A stretch of 64,000 nucleotides of DNA from Paulinella micropora (Eukaryota; Cercozoa; Imbricatea; Euglyphida), in NCBI GenBank assembly GCA_009731375.1, contig BJOX01000245.1, forward strand, positions 614,250 through 678,249. The letters run 5' to 3'. Made by a program: the position numbers and the translations under genes. Positions 10,371 to 21,635 of the stretch are shown piece after piece (position 1 is the stretch's first letter; every line of letters starts with the position of its first letter). Under the pieces are notes generated by a model, which was given only the letters and a program-made list of their open reading frames with translations, searched no databases and was not told where the DNA came from.

Positions 10371-12210
10371 TGCTCTGAAAGGTCTTTATGCCAGAGTACA
10401 GAATAGAGTGGATACGGCTGAAGGCATGTCCTCTTGGTTTGATACCAAAAGAGGGGTAAGGCAAGGGTGCCCTCTGTCCCCGCTATTATACTGCCTATAT
10501 ACCTCTGATTTAGCCAATAATTTGCGCTCTTCTACTAAAGGAGTTACACTCTTTGCTCAGACAAAGAACTCTCCTTTCCCTTATCTTTAAGTTGCCTTTT
10601 ATGTATTGATGACATTGTCTTATGATCTAACTCTGCTTATGATTTGCAGAAACAATTAGATATTTGTGCTATGGGCTAAAGATAACAATGCGGAATTTCA
10701 TCAAGACAAATCTAACATAATTATCTTTAATAATATGAACAATAAAGACACACACAATTGGACTCTTTATGGGGCAAAATGTCCCAGAGGCAGAGGCCTA
10801 TAAATATTTTGGAGTCATTTTTGATAAAGATTTATCTTGGAAAATGATGAAGGCTGATAGGCTAAAAAAAGCTAAGCAGTGTATCAACATGGTACTTGCT
10901 ATGGGAATAAGAAGGGGGGTGCACCTAACATAACTATGCAGCTTGTTACCTCTCTGTGTTTCAATCAACTGATTGGGGGTCTGAATTTTGGCACCCGAAG
11001 AGAACATGGGAAGAAGGTACCAAAATCAATTATTACCTAGCTCGCAAGATTTTGCGTGTCCGTAAAGATTTTCCTAATCTTGTTTGTCAAGGGGAGTTAG
11101 GATTGTGGTCGGTAGTTGGAAGAGGGAATATGAAAAGACTTTCTTTCTTAAAGTCCCTGCTTTCGTTCCCTAACCACAGTTTGCTTCACCATATGTTCAG
11201 AGTTAGTTTACTGAACACTTCACCTAAGGCTAACAGTAATTAGGTGCGTGTTAGTCAATACAGGTAATAATATTACTTACTATTAAATAACAATATGTTC
11301 TTAAGGGAGGGTTACAATGGATCTTAAAATGATCAAGCCTCATTCTTCCACAAAAGACATGCTTTCATTTATTAAGAAAAGCTCTAAAACCACAATTAAA
11401 ATGCTCATACATAATTATGAGCAACAAGTGTGGGTCAAAAATTTATCCATGTCGAACTTAACTTTCTATAAATCAGTCAAGAAAAATTTGTCCAGGGAGC
11501 TTTATTTAACGAAGGGTAATTATGAAGGCGGGAGAAGACTGATCTCTCTTGCTAGAGCAAGTTGTCTTCGTTTTGGCCTTTCTTATAGAGGCTTTCGTAT
11601 CCCTGTGAACATTCCCTGCGGAATTTGCACAGCAAATGAACATTCGGAACTACATGTTTTTAATGATTGTGCTCTAACAAAGCCTATCTTAAGGTCTTTG
11701 CAACTGAAATATTTTGGCTCGACCTTTTCTCTTGATGTTTCTATTTCTAGTAACCAGTGGACATCTTTATTAGGCACATGGTCCTTAAACGCTTCATTTC
11801 ATATTGATGCTATGAGGGGTTTTTTGAAGGGCTTCAATGTGGCCACTAAAGAGCTTCTATAAGCTCTAGAGGTTTGTCATGAACTCGCATTTAGGTTTGC
11901 GTGTTTGGGTTATGTGAAGGACTATATGGAGTCGTGGGGTGCTTGGGATTTCGTGTGTTCTTCATCAGATCCTCCTGGGACTTGTGTTTAGCTTTAGAGG
12001 CTTTTGGACTTTTAGACTATATAGTTTACTTTTGTCTCTTTAGCTTGAATTCAGTCATCCCAGTAGTCCTGCTTCTGGTTTGTCTTTAGGAGTATAGTTT
12101 CCGTAAAGGGGACTGCTTTCCTCTTCAACTACTACTACTACTACTACTCCTACTACTACTACTACTACTGCTACTACTACTACCACTACTACTACTGCCA
12201 CTGAGTTTGA
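10371..12210 (+). mobile_element. LINE fragment B with (ACT)n tail
   Basis: Second plus-strand copy of the same LINE family, starting inside the RT domain straight after the tail of fragment A. It ends in a homologous 3' end followed by about 90 bp of ACT-type microsatellite (12,118-12,210), as seen for LINEs with microsatellite tails. The 5' truncation is typical of target-primed reverse transcription. Confidence 0.8.
10408..11862 (+). pseudogene. LINE reverse transcriptase and C-terminal domain, broken
   Basis: The first open piece (10,408-10,590) holds the RT motif GVRQGCPLSPLLY. The next motif survives as C-I-D-D-I-V-L near 10,610 but is out of frame and followed by a stop. A further piece at 10,956-11,243 and a clean frame at 11,317-11,862 (181 codons) follow. 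The last one carries C-x2-C-x8-H-x4-C (CGIC...H....C), the C-terminal Cys/His motif common in LINE ORF2 proteins. At least three frame breaks separate these pieces, so the copy is dead. The endonuclease domain is missing. Confidence 0.8.
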
Positions 12211-13985
12211 CTTTCAAGAATAGTTATTTATTAACAGGGGTTTACCAGACCACGAGTGACCGTGCTCGCCTCTTTGCTTTGCAGTACAAGTAAGTGTAGG
12301 GTTTTGTTTTTGGTTTAAGGTCAAGGGCAAGGTAAAGGGCAGGGTAAGTATGTTCATTAGTGCGTGCGAGCTGTGCTCACTTTGAGGGTTCTGAAAGGGA
12401 AGTCTGTGGAAGGGAATTGGTTTTGGTTGTATTGTAACGGATGTAGTTGTGTTAGAGTGGAAGGTTCGTTCGTACGGCCAGTGAGAGAAAAATACAAGTT
12501 GATATCATCCGGGGTAAAAGAGGAAATTGTCAAAGTAAAAAGGAAATTGTGTCAGGTGCACCTGGGAAGGGAAATTACTGGTAAAAAGTAGAAATAAGTT
12601 GGATTTCGCTGTATTGCATGAGGCATTGTAAATAATCGTTCATTATGAAAGGTAAAGGTAAATATTTGTAGTTCCTGAGTGAATTTACTGATGAAACCGC
12701 AAACGACGAGTTGCTTGGTTCGTCGAATCGATCATTTGCAGTCTTGTTGCTAGTGAGAATTATCACGGGTGGAAAGGAAAGATGAGTCAGATGATGTGCT
12801 TTAGGTAATAACAGTCTCAAGGAATCACTTCCACGACCCTCCGTGAATTCCTGTAAAAACTAATAGCAAAATAACGATGTGATAGTAGTCACGCTTTAGG
12901 TAATAACAAGGAGTCACTTCCACGAGTGAATTCCCGTAAAAACTAATAGCGAAATAATGATGACGGTGATAGTAGTCACGTACTATACCGTGGGTGTTAC
13001 TACGTGACATAATTTTTTTAATTCTTTTTAACGGAAATTCAACACTGTTGAACACTGAGCTTTCTAATAAAAAAAGTTGACTGAACGAAAAATTGTTAAA
13101 AACTCACTGCATTACGTACTTGAACAGTGCACCCGTTTTACCAACGCTTAAAATGCTCCAAATTACATATGTATTCTGAAGTTCTAGATCTTTACAGGAA
13201 AAAACTTTGGAGTCAATGCAGTGTCAACTATTTTTTCAAGTTTTTTTAATCGGAAACACCGTCCTTTAATATCATAGTAACAAATAAAAGGAGGGTGGTA
13301 CTTGCCACTAGCAGAAATTGAAGCGGCGGGTCACCGTGAAAAGCTTAAGAGATCATCAAAGGGAAAAAATGAAGCGTTAAAATCTTTTTACTGATTCAAG
13401 TTCAAATGGTTGAAGTTCTTTCTCTTCAACACTGATGCGGCGACATTTATTCAACTGCATCATTGAATACTAAGCTAGCAATCGGATGCAGCCATGGATT
13501 CCGCTGTGACTCTCTAAAAGCTTTCTAATCATTACGTCATGGGCCGACCATTGCACTCCAAAAAGGAACTTCAAATCAACAGCCATTCTTACTACTACTA
13601 CTACTATTGGGTGGGTTGTGAGGAGTGGTTGCTGTGCTTGTTTTCACGGTTTTCAGGTGATACAAATTTAGTAAGCGGGAGGTAAACAAGCAGATATGAA
13701 AGGATAAAGCTTTGCGAGCATGAAGGTGTGAAGCAATTGCTCTCGTTTACACCATGCTTTGCAACATTTTCATTTGACCTAATCTCAAAATGGGTGGAAA
13801 GCTTGAACTTTCCCAGTCTGTTGCTTGCAGAACAAACAGTAAATAGTAAAATGGTAACTGTTTGAGATTGGTTGACTGGTGCCTTTGGGACGGGCAATGC
13901 ACTGTTATACTGTCGGTTGGTGGTAAAATCACCAAATAAACCCCCGTGGAACTGGCCTTCGCTTTCCCAAAACACCAACAAGCCC
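12211..13985. other. Non-coding stretch, no gene seen
   Basis: No recognisable protein or RNA gene. The only structure is a tandem duplication of about 85 bp (12,807-12,985) and a short ACT run near 13,590. It ends in poly-C next to an assembly gap. Confidence 0.5.
12807..12985. repeat. Tandem duplication, about 85-90 bp unit
   Basis: Two adjacent, slightly diverged copies share GTAATAACA, TCACTTCCACGA, GTGAATTCC(T/C)GTAAAAACTA and GATAGTAGTCACG in the same order. Confidence 0.7.
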
Positions 13986-14002
13986 TTGCCCCCCCCCCCC
14001 CC

Positions 14003-14301
14003 NNNNNNNNNNNNNNNNNNNNNNNNNNNNNNNNNNNNNNNNNNNNNNNNNNNNNNNNNNNNNNNNNNNNNNNNNNNNNNNNNNNNNNNNNNNNNNNNNN
14101 NNNNNNNNNNNNNNNNNNNNNNNNNNNNNNNNNNNNNNNNNNNNNNNNNNNNNNNNNNNNNNNNNNNNNNNNNNNNNNNNNNNNNNNNNNNNNNNNNNNN
14201 NNNNNNNNNNNNNNNNNNNNNNNNNNNNNNNNNNNNNNNNNNNNNNNNNNNNNNNNNNNNNNNNNNNNNNNNNNNNNNNNNNNNNNNNNNNNNNNNNNNN
14301 N
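14003..14301. other. Assembly gap (299 N) preceded by poly-C
   Basis: Unsequenced bases. The flanks (AAGCCCTTGCC then poly-C, and GGGGCCAGGG) belong to no identified gene. Confidence 0.95.
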
Positions 14302-14736
14302 GGGGCCAGGGCTCGTTCCATAAAGCGCCCCTTGCAGAACGAGCTCCCACCTCCATTACAGAGGGCCCAGTAAGCAGATGGAGTTTCGAGACTGTTCGAC
14401 AGTCTAGTATAAACCGACAGAGCACTGTGGGTTTTATTCCGGGCTCAACAAGCGAGAAAGGGCACCCTGAGGGAACAGGATTGTGCTTCCCGTCGCTATT
14501 TCGGCATGTGACTGAAAGGCGTATGGCTAGGCACACATGAGGCACCCCACCACGGGCCCAGCACACCCACACCATCCCCTATTTCAAACAGATGGCACCC
14601 ATTTCAAAAAATCAAGCCCAAGAGAGGGTCAGTGACACCTCAAGTGGCCTTGGTTCATTCCGTAGAGTAAGTGATAAGATCAACTGATGAAATATCGACT
14701 AATGTCAGAAAAAAGGAGCTTCTGATTTCGTCAACC

Positions 14737-14737
<1 letters not shown>

Positions 14738-14821
<84 letters not shown>

Positions 14822-14851
14822 GGATAGATAGATAGATATATATATAGATAT

Positions 14852-14905
<54 letters not shown>

Positions 14906-14906
14906 G
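14738..14906. repeat. (GATA)n microsatellite
   Basis: About 170 bp of GATA repeats with a few TATA and GGATA interruptions. Confidence 0.95.
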
Positions 14907-15029
14907 ACCATATTCACTAGACTCATTCGTGTACAGACATGGTCAATCATGCATACATATTAAAACGATTATTTGTAGGGTTTTTGTGTTCAAATGGTTT
15001 ACCTTGCTTTAGCCATCTTCGAAAACCCG

Positions 15030-16375
15030 GTCACATACATACATGCATACATACATACATATAACATACATACATACATACATATATGCATACATACATA
15101 CATACATATATACAAACATACATATATACATGTTTTTGTGTTCGAATGGTTTACCATGCTGAAGCCATCTCCATACATACATACATACATACATACATAC
15201 AGGTGGCTTGTTTTATCCCTGCCGCCTTGATCACTGGTAAAATATGCATCTTGGTCACTGGTAAAATATACCTAAATACATACGTACATACATACATAAA
15301 TACATACATACATGCATACATTACATACATACATACATACATACACACATGCATTTCCTGTGTTATATACATACATACATACATAGGTGGAACCTTCCTG
15401 CGTTACAACACATACATACATACATACATACATGCATAGGTGCAGTCTTCCTGTGGCTTTGTGTTGTAATGGTTTACTATGATTTAGCCATCTCCGAAAT
15501 CACGGTCACATACATACATACATACATGCATATATACATACATACATACATACATGCATACAGGTGCTGGCTTGGATCACTGGTAAAATATGGCTCTTGA
15601 TCACTGGTAAACTATGCTTAAATACATACGTACATACATACATAAATACATACATACATACATACATTACATACATACATACATACATATACACACATGC
15701 ATTTCCCGTGTTATATACATATATACATACATACGTACATACATACATAGGTGGAACCTTCCTGCGTTACATACACATACATACATACGTACATACATAC
15801 ATAGGTGCGGTCTTCCTGTGGTTTTGTGTTCAAATGCTTTACCAAGCTTTAGACATCTTGGACATCACGGTCACATACATACATATATACATACATACAT
15901 ACATACATACATACATACAGGTGCTGGCTTGATCACTGGTAAAATATGGCTCTTGATCACTGGTAAACTATGCCTAAATACATACGTAAATACATACATA
16001 AATACACACATACATACATACATTACATACATACATACATACATACACACATGCATTTCCTGTGTTATATACATACATACATACATAGGTGGAACCTTCC
16101 TGCGTTACAACACATACATACATACATACATACATACATAGGTGCAGTCTTCCTGTGGTTTTGTGTTCAAATGGTTTACCATGCTTTAGACATCTTGGAC
16201 ATCACGGTCACATACATACATACATACATACATATATACATACATACATACATACATACAGGTGGCTTGTTTTATCCTTGCCTGCCTCGTGATCATTGGT
16301 AAAATATGCCTTCAAATGGTTTGCCATGCTTTAGCCATCTCCGAAAACCCGGTCACATACATACATATCAACTGG
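15030..16375. repeat. Higher-order tandem repeat built on (TACA)n
   Basis: About 3.5 copies of a unit near 350 bp. The cassette starting AGGTG(C/G)...CTTG recurs at about 15,202, 15,561, 15,920 and 16,260. GGTGGAACCTTCCTGCG recurs at about 15,386, 15,750 and 16,088. Non-repetitive cassettes of 25-75 bp alternate with TACA runs in fixed order: a GATCACTGGTAAAATATG cassette, the GGTGGAACC cassette, then one with GTGTTCAAATGGTTTACC and a CATCTCCGAAAACCCGGTCAC-like end. Several cassettes start with AG|GTG and end in G|GTAAA or G|GTTTA, resembling exon edges. No protein family could be assigned. Confidence 0.85.
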
Positions 16376-16381
16376 AAGGGC

Positions 16382-17640
16382 CATCAATGCCTTCAAGCCG
16401 GTTGCACAAGCCCCTGACTGGAAGGAAGTGTTCTACGAGCTGGCAGCACCGGAGGAGCAGCGTAGCACGAAATCTAGTAAAAAAAGGCAAGAGCAAGTTG
16501 CAGCTGGCACATAATCCAAATGTCGACCGGGTGTTAGACAAGGTTTGGGGCCTGTCTCGTCTGTGAGTGGTTCGAAGCCTGTCTCGTCTTCGCGTGGGCC
16601 GTCGCCTGTCTCGTCTGCGAGTGGTTCGAAGCCTGTCTCGTCTTCGCGTGGGCCGTCGCCTGTTTCGTCTGCGAGTGGTTCGAAGCCTGTTTCGTCTTCG
16701 CGTGGGCCGTCGCCTGTTTCGTCTTCGCGTGGGCCGTCGCCTGTTTCGTCTGACATTGAGGATGTTAACTGCAGGATTTGTCAGACCTTGTAGATGACTT
16801 GGTGTGGAAAGAGGTCCGCGACCCGCAGGACAGGTTGGCGCAGACGAAATGTTGTGATTCGCCTTATCATAGGCGTTGCCTGGAAAAATGGTGGAAAGAG
16901 TGTGACAAAAATGGTAAGGTGCCCGACTGCCCATGGTGCAAAAAACTTTGCATTCCGGCATCACACTGGACTTCATTTCTGTATAAGCACGAAACTCTGC
17001 ATTGGGAGTCGCCCAGCGAGGTGATGACATGACGGCCCAGACGTCCAGCGACGTGAACGACGTGGCTGGCAGGCAGAGTGAGGCCGCAATGTCTGATACC
17101 GAGGAAGTGGAACATGTGAAGCATTGAGTCAGAGGATGAGTGGGAGCCTCCGGTTGACGATTGGGATCCTCAGCCCACATGCGGCAAGCCCGAGCGTGAG
17201 GAGCCGGCGGCGAGCATCAGGGCACGAATCGACGAGGAGTATTAACAAGCAGAAGTGGACGACATCGCAGCCAGAGCAAGAAAGGGCGAATTGAACGCAG
17301 GGGCGGACAGTGATTTGGCGTGGGCCGTTGCTGCGTCGATAGAAGAGGCTAACAGAGTCAAGATGGTAGAAGTACGGAATGATCAAAAATTAGAACACTG
17401 TCTTTGGTTTCGGGAACACACTCGAGCTGAGGGGGAAGGGTCACAGCCCAAGGTTGAGACTGCCGCAGACAGGAGGGCAAAAATGCTGGAGTCGGTGAGT
17501 AAGCGTTTGAAGACTTCTACAGTCACAAGCGCAACGCAGGAGCAGGCGACGCGTGCAACTGTGACCGAAGCCTTGGCTGCCATGACAGAGTCCTTGGCTG
17601 CAGTGACCGAGCCANNNNNNNNNNGTGACTGAGTCAGTTT
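16382..17640 (+). pseudogene. RING finger plus UIM protein, broken
   Basis: The plus strand reads through a charged N-terminal part (near 16,385-16,510), a Ser-Pro minisatellite, and a RING-type finger. The finger is CRIC at about 16,769 and then, one frame on, CCDSPYHRRCLEKWW and CPWC up to about 16,945. An acidic Trp/Pro-rich linker follows (17,130-17,240). A sequence at 17,303-17,350 fits the ubiquitin-interacting motif L-x2-A-(hydrophobic)-x2-S-x2-E (DLAWAVAASIEEA). A Thr/Ala-rich repeat tail runs into a 10-N gap (17,615-17,624). The frame is broken by in-frame TAA codons (near 16,515 and 17,242) and by frame changes inside the RING and near 17,125. It is either a pseudogene or a gene with small introns or sequence errors. 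If intact it would act as a ubiquitin ligase that also binds ubiquitin. Confidence 0.6.
16552..16755 (+). repeat. 54-bp minisatellite encoding Ser/Pro repeats
   Basis: GTGGTTCGAAGCCTGT recurs at 16,567, 16,621 and 16,675. Each 54-bp unit codes for GSKPVSSSRGPSPVSSAS on the plus strand, and a half unit is repeated at the end. Because the unit is a multiple of three, copy number can change without breaking the frame. Confidence 0.9.
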
Positions 17641-17713
17641 AACGCCTTGAGGCCATTGGGCTGGAACTCCGCATATGCTGGTTGATAGCCCAGGACCCAG
17701 CAGACACCAGATA

Positions 17714-17715
<2 letters not shown>
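17636..17715 (+). repeat. Dispersed repeat piece shared with 26,821-26,985
   Basis: TTTAACGCCTTGAGGCCATT and GGGCTGGAACTC recur at 26,941-26,972 in the same orientation. ATATGCTGGTTGATAGCCCA recurs at about 26,840-26,860 inverted. A (TTA)n run follows directly. Confidence 0.75.
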
Positions 17716-17746
<31 letters not shown>

Positions 17747-18014
17747 GGACACCGTGATAGCCCAGTGGTCAAGTTCTACCATCTGGGCCCTGTCGCCAGT
17801 TCGATTCCCGTCGGTGCCACCAGTATTTTCATTGAACATACCGGTCTATTTCTGGACCAGTATTTTCATTGAACATACCGGCCCGTCTGGAAGTGTTGGA
17901 ACTGCCCTTATGCGGGTGTCATTAGAGCCTATCGTCAATTCTTCGTATTCCCCTCACGGGTGAGACGATGGAGGCGCATGTGCAGATTTGCATCAGCCAT
18001 TGACAGAGAAGCAC

Positions 18015-18074
<60 letters not shown>
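17747..18074 (+). mobile_element. tRNA-derived SINE copy 1 with (TTA)n tail
   Basis: The first 76 bases look like a tRNA gene. Near base 11 is a perfect A-box match (TAGCCCAGTGG), and near base 52 a B-box match (AGTTCGATTCC). The 3' part ends GGTGCCACCA. The arms pair imperfectly, so it is tRNA-like, not a working tRNA. A tRNA-unrelated body with CCCCTCACGGGTGAGACGAT follows, ending GACAGAGAAGCAC and a TTA tail (18,015-18,074). An internal ATTTTCATTGAACATACCGG segment is duplicated. RNA polymerase III transcription and LINE-driven retrotransposition are the expected mode. Confidence 0.75.
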
Positions 18075-18300
18075 GGACACCGTGATAGCCCAGTGGTCAA
18101 GTTCTACCATCTGGGCCCTGTCGCCAGTTCGATTCCCGTCGGTGCCACCAGTATTTTCATTGAACATACCGGTCCTTCTGGAAGTGTTGGAACTGCCCTT
18201 GCGGGGGTGTCATTAGAGCCTATCGTCAATTCTTCATACTCCCCTCACGGGTGAGACGATGGAGGCGCATGTGCAGATTTGCATCAGCCATTGACAGAGA
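18075..18300 (+). mobile_element. tRNA-derived SINE copy 2, cut by a gap
   Basis: Nearly identical to copy 1 but without the internal duplication. It follows directly after the TTA tail of copy 1 and is lost in the gap at 18,301-18,596. Both polymerase III boxes are intact. Confidence 0.75.
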
Positions 18301-18596
18301 NNNNNNNNNNNNNNNNNNNNNNNNNNNNNNNNNNNNNNNNNNNNNNNNNNNNNNNNNNNNNNNNNNNNNNNNNNNNNNNNNNNNNNNNNNNNNNNNNNNN
18401 NNNNNNNNNNNNNNNNNNNNNNNNNNNNNNNNNNNNNNNNNNNNNNNNNNNNNNNNNNNNNNNNNNNNNNNNNNNNNNNNNNNNNNNNNNNNNNNNNNNN
18501 NNNNNNNNNNNNNNNNNNNNNNNNNNNNNNNNNNNNNNNNNNNNNNNNNNNNNNNNNNNNNNNNNNNNNNNNNNNNNNNNNNNNNNNNNNNNNNNN
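18301..18596. other. Assembly gap (296 N)
   Basis: Unsequenced. SINE sequence on both sides suggests that further SINE copies lie inside. Confidence 0.95.
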
Positions 18597-18622
18597 TGCA
18601 TCAGCCATTGACAGAGAAGCAC

Positions 18623-18704
<82 letters not shown>
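18597..18704 (+). mobile_element. SINE copy 3: 3' end and (TTA)n tail
   Basis: Starts at TGCATCAGCCATTGACAGAG, the last bases of the SINE body, and runs into about 80 bp of TTA repeats. A CT run follows to about 18,791. Confidence 0.75.
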
Positions 18705-18734
18705 TCTCTCTCTCTCTCTCTCTCTCTCTTTCAT

Positions 18735-18796
<62 letters not shown>

Positions 18797-18802
18797 TCTC
18801 AG

Positions 18803-19298
18803 GTCGGAGACTGCTCCCTCCGAGTCTGAAGTAAAGTCCGACGCTGCGGTCGAAGGTACTGAAGAAGATTAGTTGGGGTCCCAGGGTTCAGGGCCAGATG
18901 AGGAATTCGGCTGGCCGCCACAGGAAGGGAGTTTTGTCGCGGCGATGGAGGCGAGCAATGAGGAAGAGGTGAAGAAATTATTTTCTAAAGGGGCTGTACG
19001 CGCATGGAACTTGGGAAGGGTCGTGAGTGCCTACGAGGAGGGAGTGAAACTGGTAAAGTTAACTATGTTTGGGACACACGACAGCAACACTCTGGAAGGA
19101 ACGTACGGTGTCGCGCGACAACACAAGGATGGCGCCTGGAGGTTTGCTTCTACTGGTCCTAAGGGGAACGCGGGTAAACAGGAGCAGGAAATTTATTGTT
19201 GGTCAGAATGTCCTGTGTTTGAAATCGAAATGACTCCGGCTGTAAAATATCTAAGGCAGACCAGGGAGCGATCAAATGTGTGCTCGATAAACAGATGA
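18803..19298 (+). CDS. Unknown acidic coding stretch, possible last exon
   Basis: A long CT tract followed by TTTCTCAG (to 18,802) looks like a 3' splice site. The frame after it reads SETAPSESEVKSDAAVEG and then meets a TAG at about 18,870. The same frame goes on open to 19,298 (141 codons) with a normal mixed composition. This part includes EEFGWPPQEGSF, KGAVRAWNLGRVVSAYEEG and TYGVARQHKDGAWRF. I recognise no family. It may be the end of the RING-UIM gene upstream (acidic tail, stop at 18,870) followed by a separate sequence, or one exon with a nonsense mutation. Confidence 0.45.
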
Positions 19299-19910
19299 TT
19301 CCAATCAAACAGAAAGTGCAATTTGTTTGACTTGTTATCACTAACACGAAAACTTATGTTATTACTATCGTGTGGGTTTTTTTTAGGCGGGGGGGGGGGG
19401 AGATGAGAAATAATATCTTTTACATTTATCAACATTAATGTCTGATTTAGAGTTAATTAAATATTTGTTTCGATAAATTTCTAAAATGTAGTATTAATAT
19501 TATTATTAATGACATTAATAATAATGAAAATAGGCGGCCGGCGACTATATTAAATTTATTAACTTGGTATTAATATTATTATTAATATTAATAATATTAT
19601 TATAATATTAATATTATTATTAATAATAATATTAATAATATTTACCAAAAAAAAATGTGCATAAAAAGTTCGACATTTAAACGTGTATAAATGTTGATTT
19701 TTTTTCTAATTTTTTTCAGTTTCTAACTGTTTTTTCATTTTCAATTTTTTTAATTTTTAACTTTTTTTAAATTTCTATTTTTTTAATAGCATAATTTGAA
19801 TGTCGCCCGTAATAGTAGTAGCAGTAGTAGTAATAGTAGTTTTAGTAGTAGTAGTAGTAGTATTAATAGTAGTAGTAGTAGTAGTAGTGGTACTAGTAGC
19901 AGTATTGCAC

Positions 19911-19962
<52 letters not shown>

Positions 19963-20024
19963 TTACGCTTAACCTCGTTTTAAATATTTCATTTTATCTG
20001 AGTCTTCCGCCTTCCCACTCAGCT
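19299..20024. other. AT-rich and microsatellite DNA, no gene
   Basis: Contains poly-G near 19,390, ATT/AAT-rich sequence at 19,490-19,650, a GTA-type run at 19,805-19,905 and CT repeats at 19,915-19,960. Confidence 0.7.
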
Positions 20025-20038
20025 CCATGAGTGGCAAG

Positions 20039-20316
20039 TATTGCTGTTGACATTCAAGACAACAACAAAAATTAGTTTTTCATTTTTGTGTCAGATTTTC
20101 ATTTTTGTGACAGTTTTTCATTTTTGTGACAAAAATTCAAATTTTCAAATTTAACTGTAACATTTCGCGAAAATTTACGATATTTTGCGGACGAATATAG
20201 CAGTTAATTTGAAAAATTCAAATTTTCACCCAAAATCAAAATTCCAACCAAAACTGAAATTCCAACCAAAACAGAAAAATCAATTTTTTTTGTTGTCTTG
20301 AATGTCAACAGCAATA
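20039..20316 (+). mobile_element. MITE-like element, copy 1
   Basis: A 278-bp AT-rich element bounded by perfect terminal inverted repeats: it starts TATTGCTGTTGACATTCAAG and ends with the reverse complement. It has no coding capacity. Size, ends and AT content fit a miniature inverted-repeat element mobilised by an unseen DNA transposase. Confidence 0.8.
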
Positions 20317-20483
20317 TTTTATCAGTTAAAAGTGCTCGCGTAAAAAAAGTAGTAGTAAATTTTACAAGGAGTGATGGTTAAGGTGGTTGTTGTTGTATTA
20401 GTAAACGTATGGTAGTAGTCATGCCCCGGGTCCGGTCACGGACTTGAATTGAATTGAAAATATTATTACTACTAATAGTACAA

Positions 20484-20757
20484 TATTGCTGTTGACATTC
20501 AAGACAACAAAAAAAATTTATTTTTTAGTTTTTGTGTCAGATTTTCAGTTTTGATTGGAATTTTGATTTTGGTTGGAAATTAAAAAATTTCAAATTAACT
20601 GCTATATTTGTCCGCAAAACATCGTAAATTTTCGCAAAATGTTACAGTTGAATTGGAAAATTTAAATTTTTGTCACTAAAATTGAAACTGTCACAAAAAT
20701 GAAAATCAGACAAAAACTGAAAATTAATTTTTTTTTTCTTGAATGTCAACAGCAATA
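20484..20757 (-). mobile_element. MITE-like element, copy 2 (inverted)
   Basis: A 274-bp element with the same terminal repeats. Its interior is the reverse complement of copy 1 (for example AACTGTAACATTT in copy 1 against AAATGTTACAGTT here). With the 167-bp spacer the pair can fold into one hairpin of about 730 bp. Confidence 0.8.
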
Positions 20758-21114
20758 CTTGCCACTCGTGGGAATGAGCAGTGCACAAAATAAATGAAGT
20801 CATTAACAGGTTTTATTATTAAATGTTATTTTCAACCTTGCATATTATCAATAGCTAGTTTTATTAATACATTAATTGTTAAAAAAACTCAGTAGTACAG
20901 TTCAAGCAGTTATTTGAAACAAAAAAAATAACAGTAGATTTTAACGAGTGATCACGACACAGTGTAAAGGCATTGAGGTATTTGTGGTGAAAAATTACAC
21001 AGCTTTTGTCATACATATCATTCCCATTTTGGCTTTTTAGTTTTGACCACAACGACCACACTGATTTCACACTGTGTCGACAAATATAAGCTTGAGCCAG
21101 GTGGATTCTGAAAA

Positions 21115-21635
21115 GTGACAGTTAGTAGTAGAAAAACTCCTGATTTGAATTCAAATTTGAATATTGACACTTGAGTTTTTTTAAAAAATTTAGATAAACA
21201 TATAAATAAAATATTTAGCAAATAACATGTCCATCCGACACTTTCCTGCTAAGTTCCATTCCGAGGCCCAAAGTTGAACATGTCAAGATTCGATCATTAT
21301 AGGAGGCTGAAATAACCATAAAAAAGTGACTGTTAGGAAAGCTACTGGCTTGAATTCAAATTTGAATATTGACGCTTGAGCGGCTTTTCAAACTTTTTAG
21401 ATAAATATAAAAATAAAATATTTAGCAAATAGCTTGTCCATCCGACACTTTCCGGCTGAGTTCCATTCAAAAACATATCAATCATTATAGCTGAAATGAC
21501 CACAACAAAAGCGACCGTTAGGAAAGCTATTGGTTTGAATTCAAATTTGAATACTGACGCTTGAGCTTTTCAAACCTATTAGATAAATAATAAATAAAAT
21601 AATTAGCAAATAACATGTTCATCCGACACTTTTTG
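21115..21635 (+). repeat. Three tandem copies of a 183-212 bp unit
   Basis: Copies start near 21,115, 21,327 and 21,510. Each contains TTGAATTCAAATTTGAATA, a GA(C)GCTTGAG motif, TAAATAAAAT, TAGCAAATA and CATCCGACACTTT. No coding sense. Confidence 0.8.

Noticed and set aside
14990-16300. Long frames with Tyr-Ile-His-Thr or Met-Tyr-Val-Cys repeats
   Set aside because: They are translations of TACA/TGTA repeats. The same holds for poly-Asn, poly-Ile, poly-Leu, Ser-Leu and Tyr-Ile frames across 17,700-33,000 and 36,500-41,900.
16500-18875. Reassigned stop codons (TAA/TAG read as Gln)
   Set aside because: In-frame TAA/TAG at about 16,515, 17,242, 18,870 and 46,645 would fit Gln. But the 1829-codon and 873-codon retrotransposon frames are rich in Gln and use only CAA/CAG, and the intact kinase exons contain no TAA/TAG.
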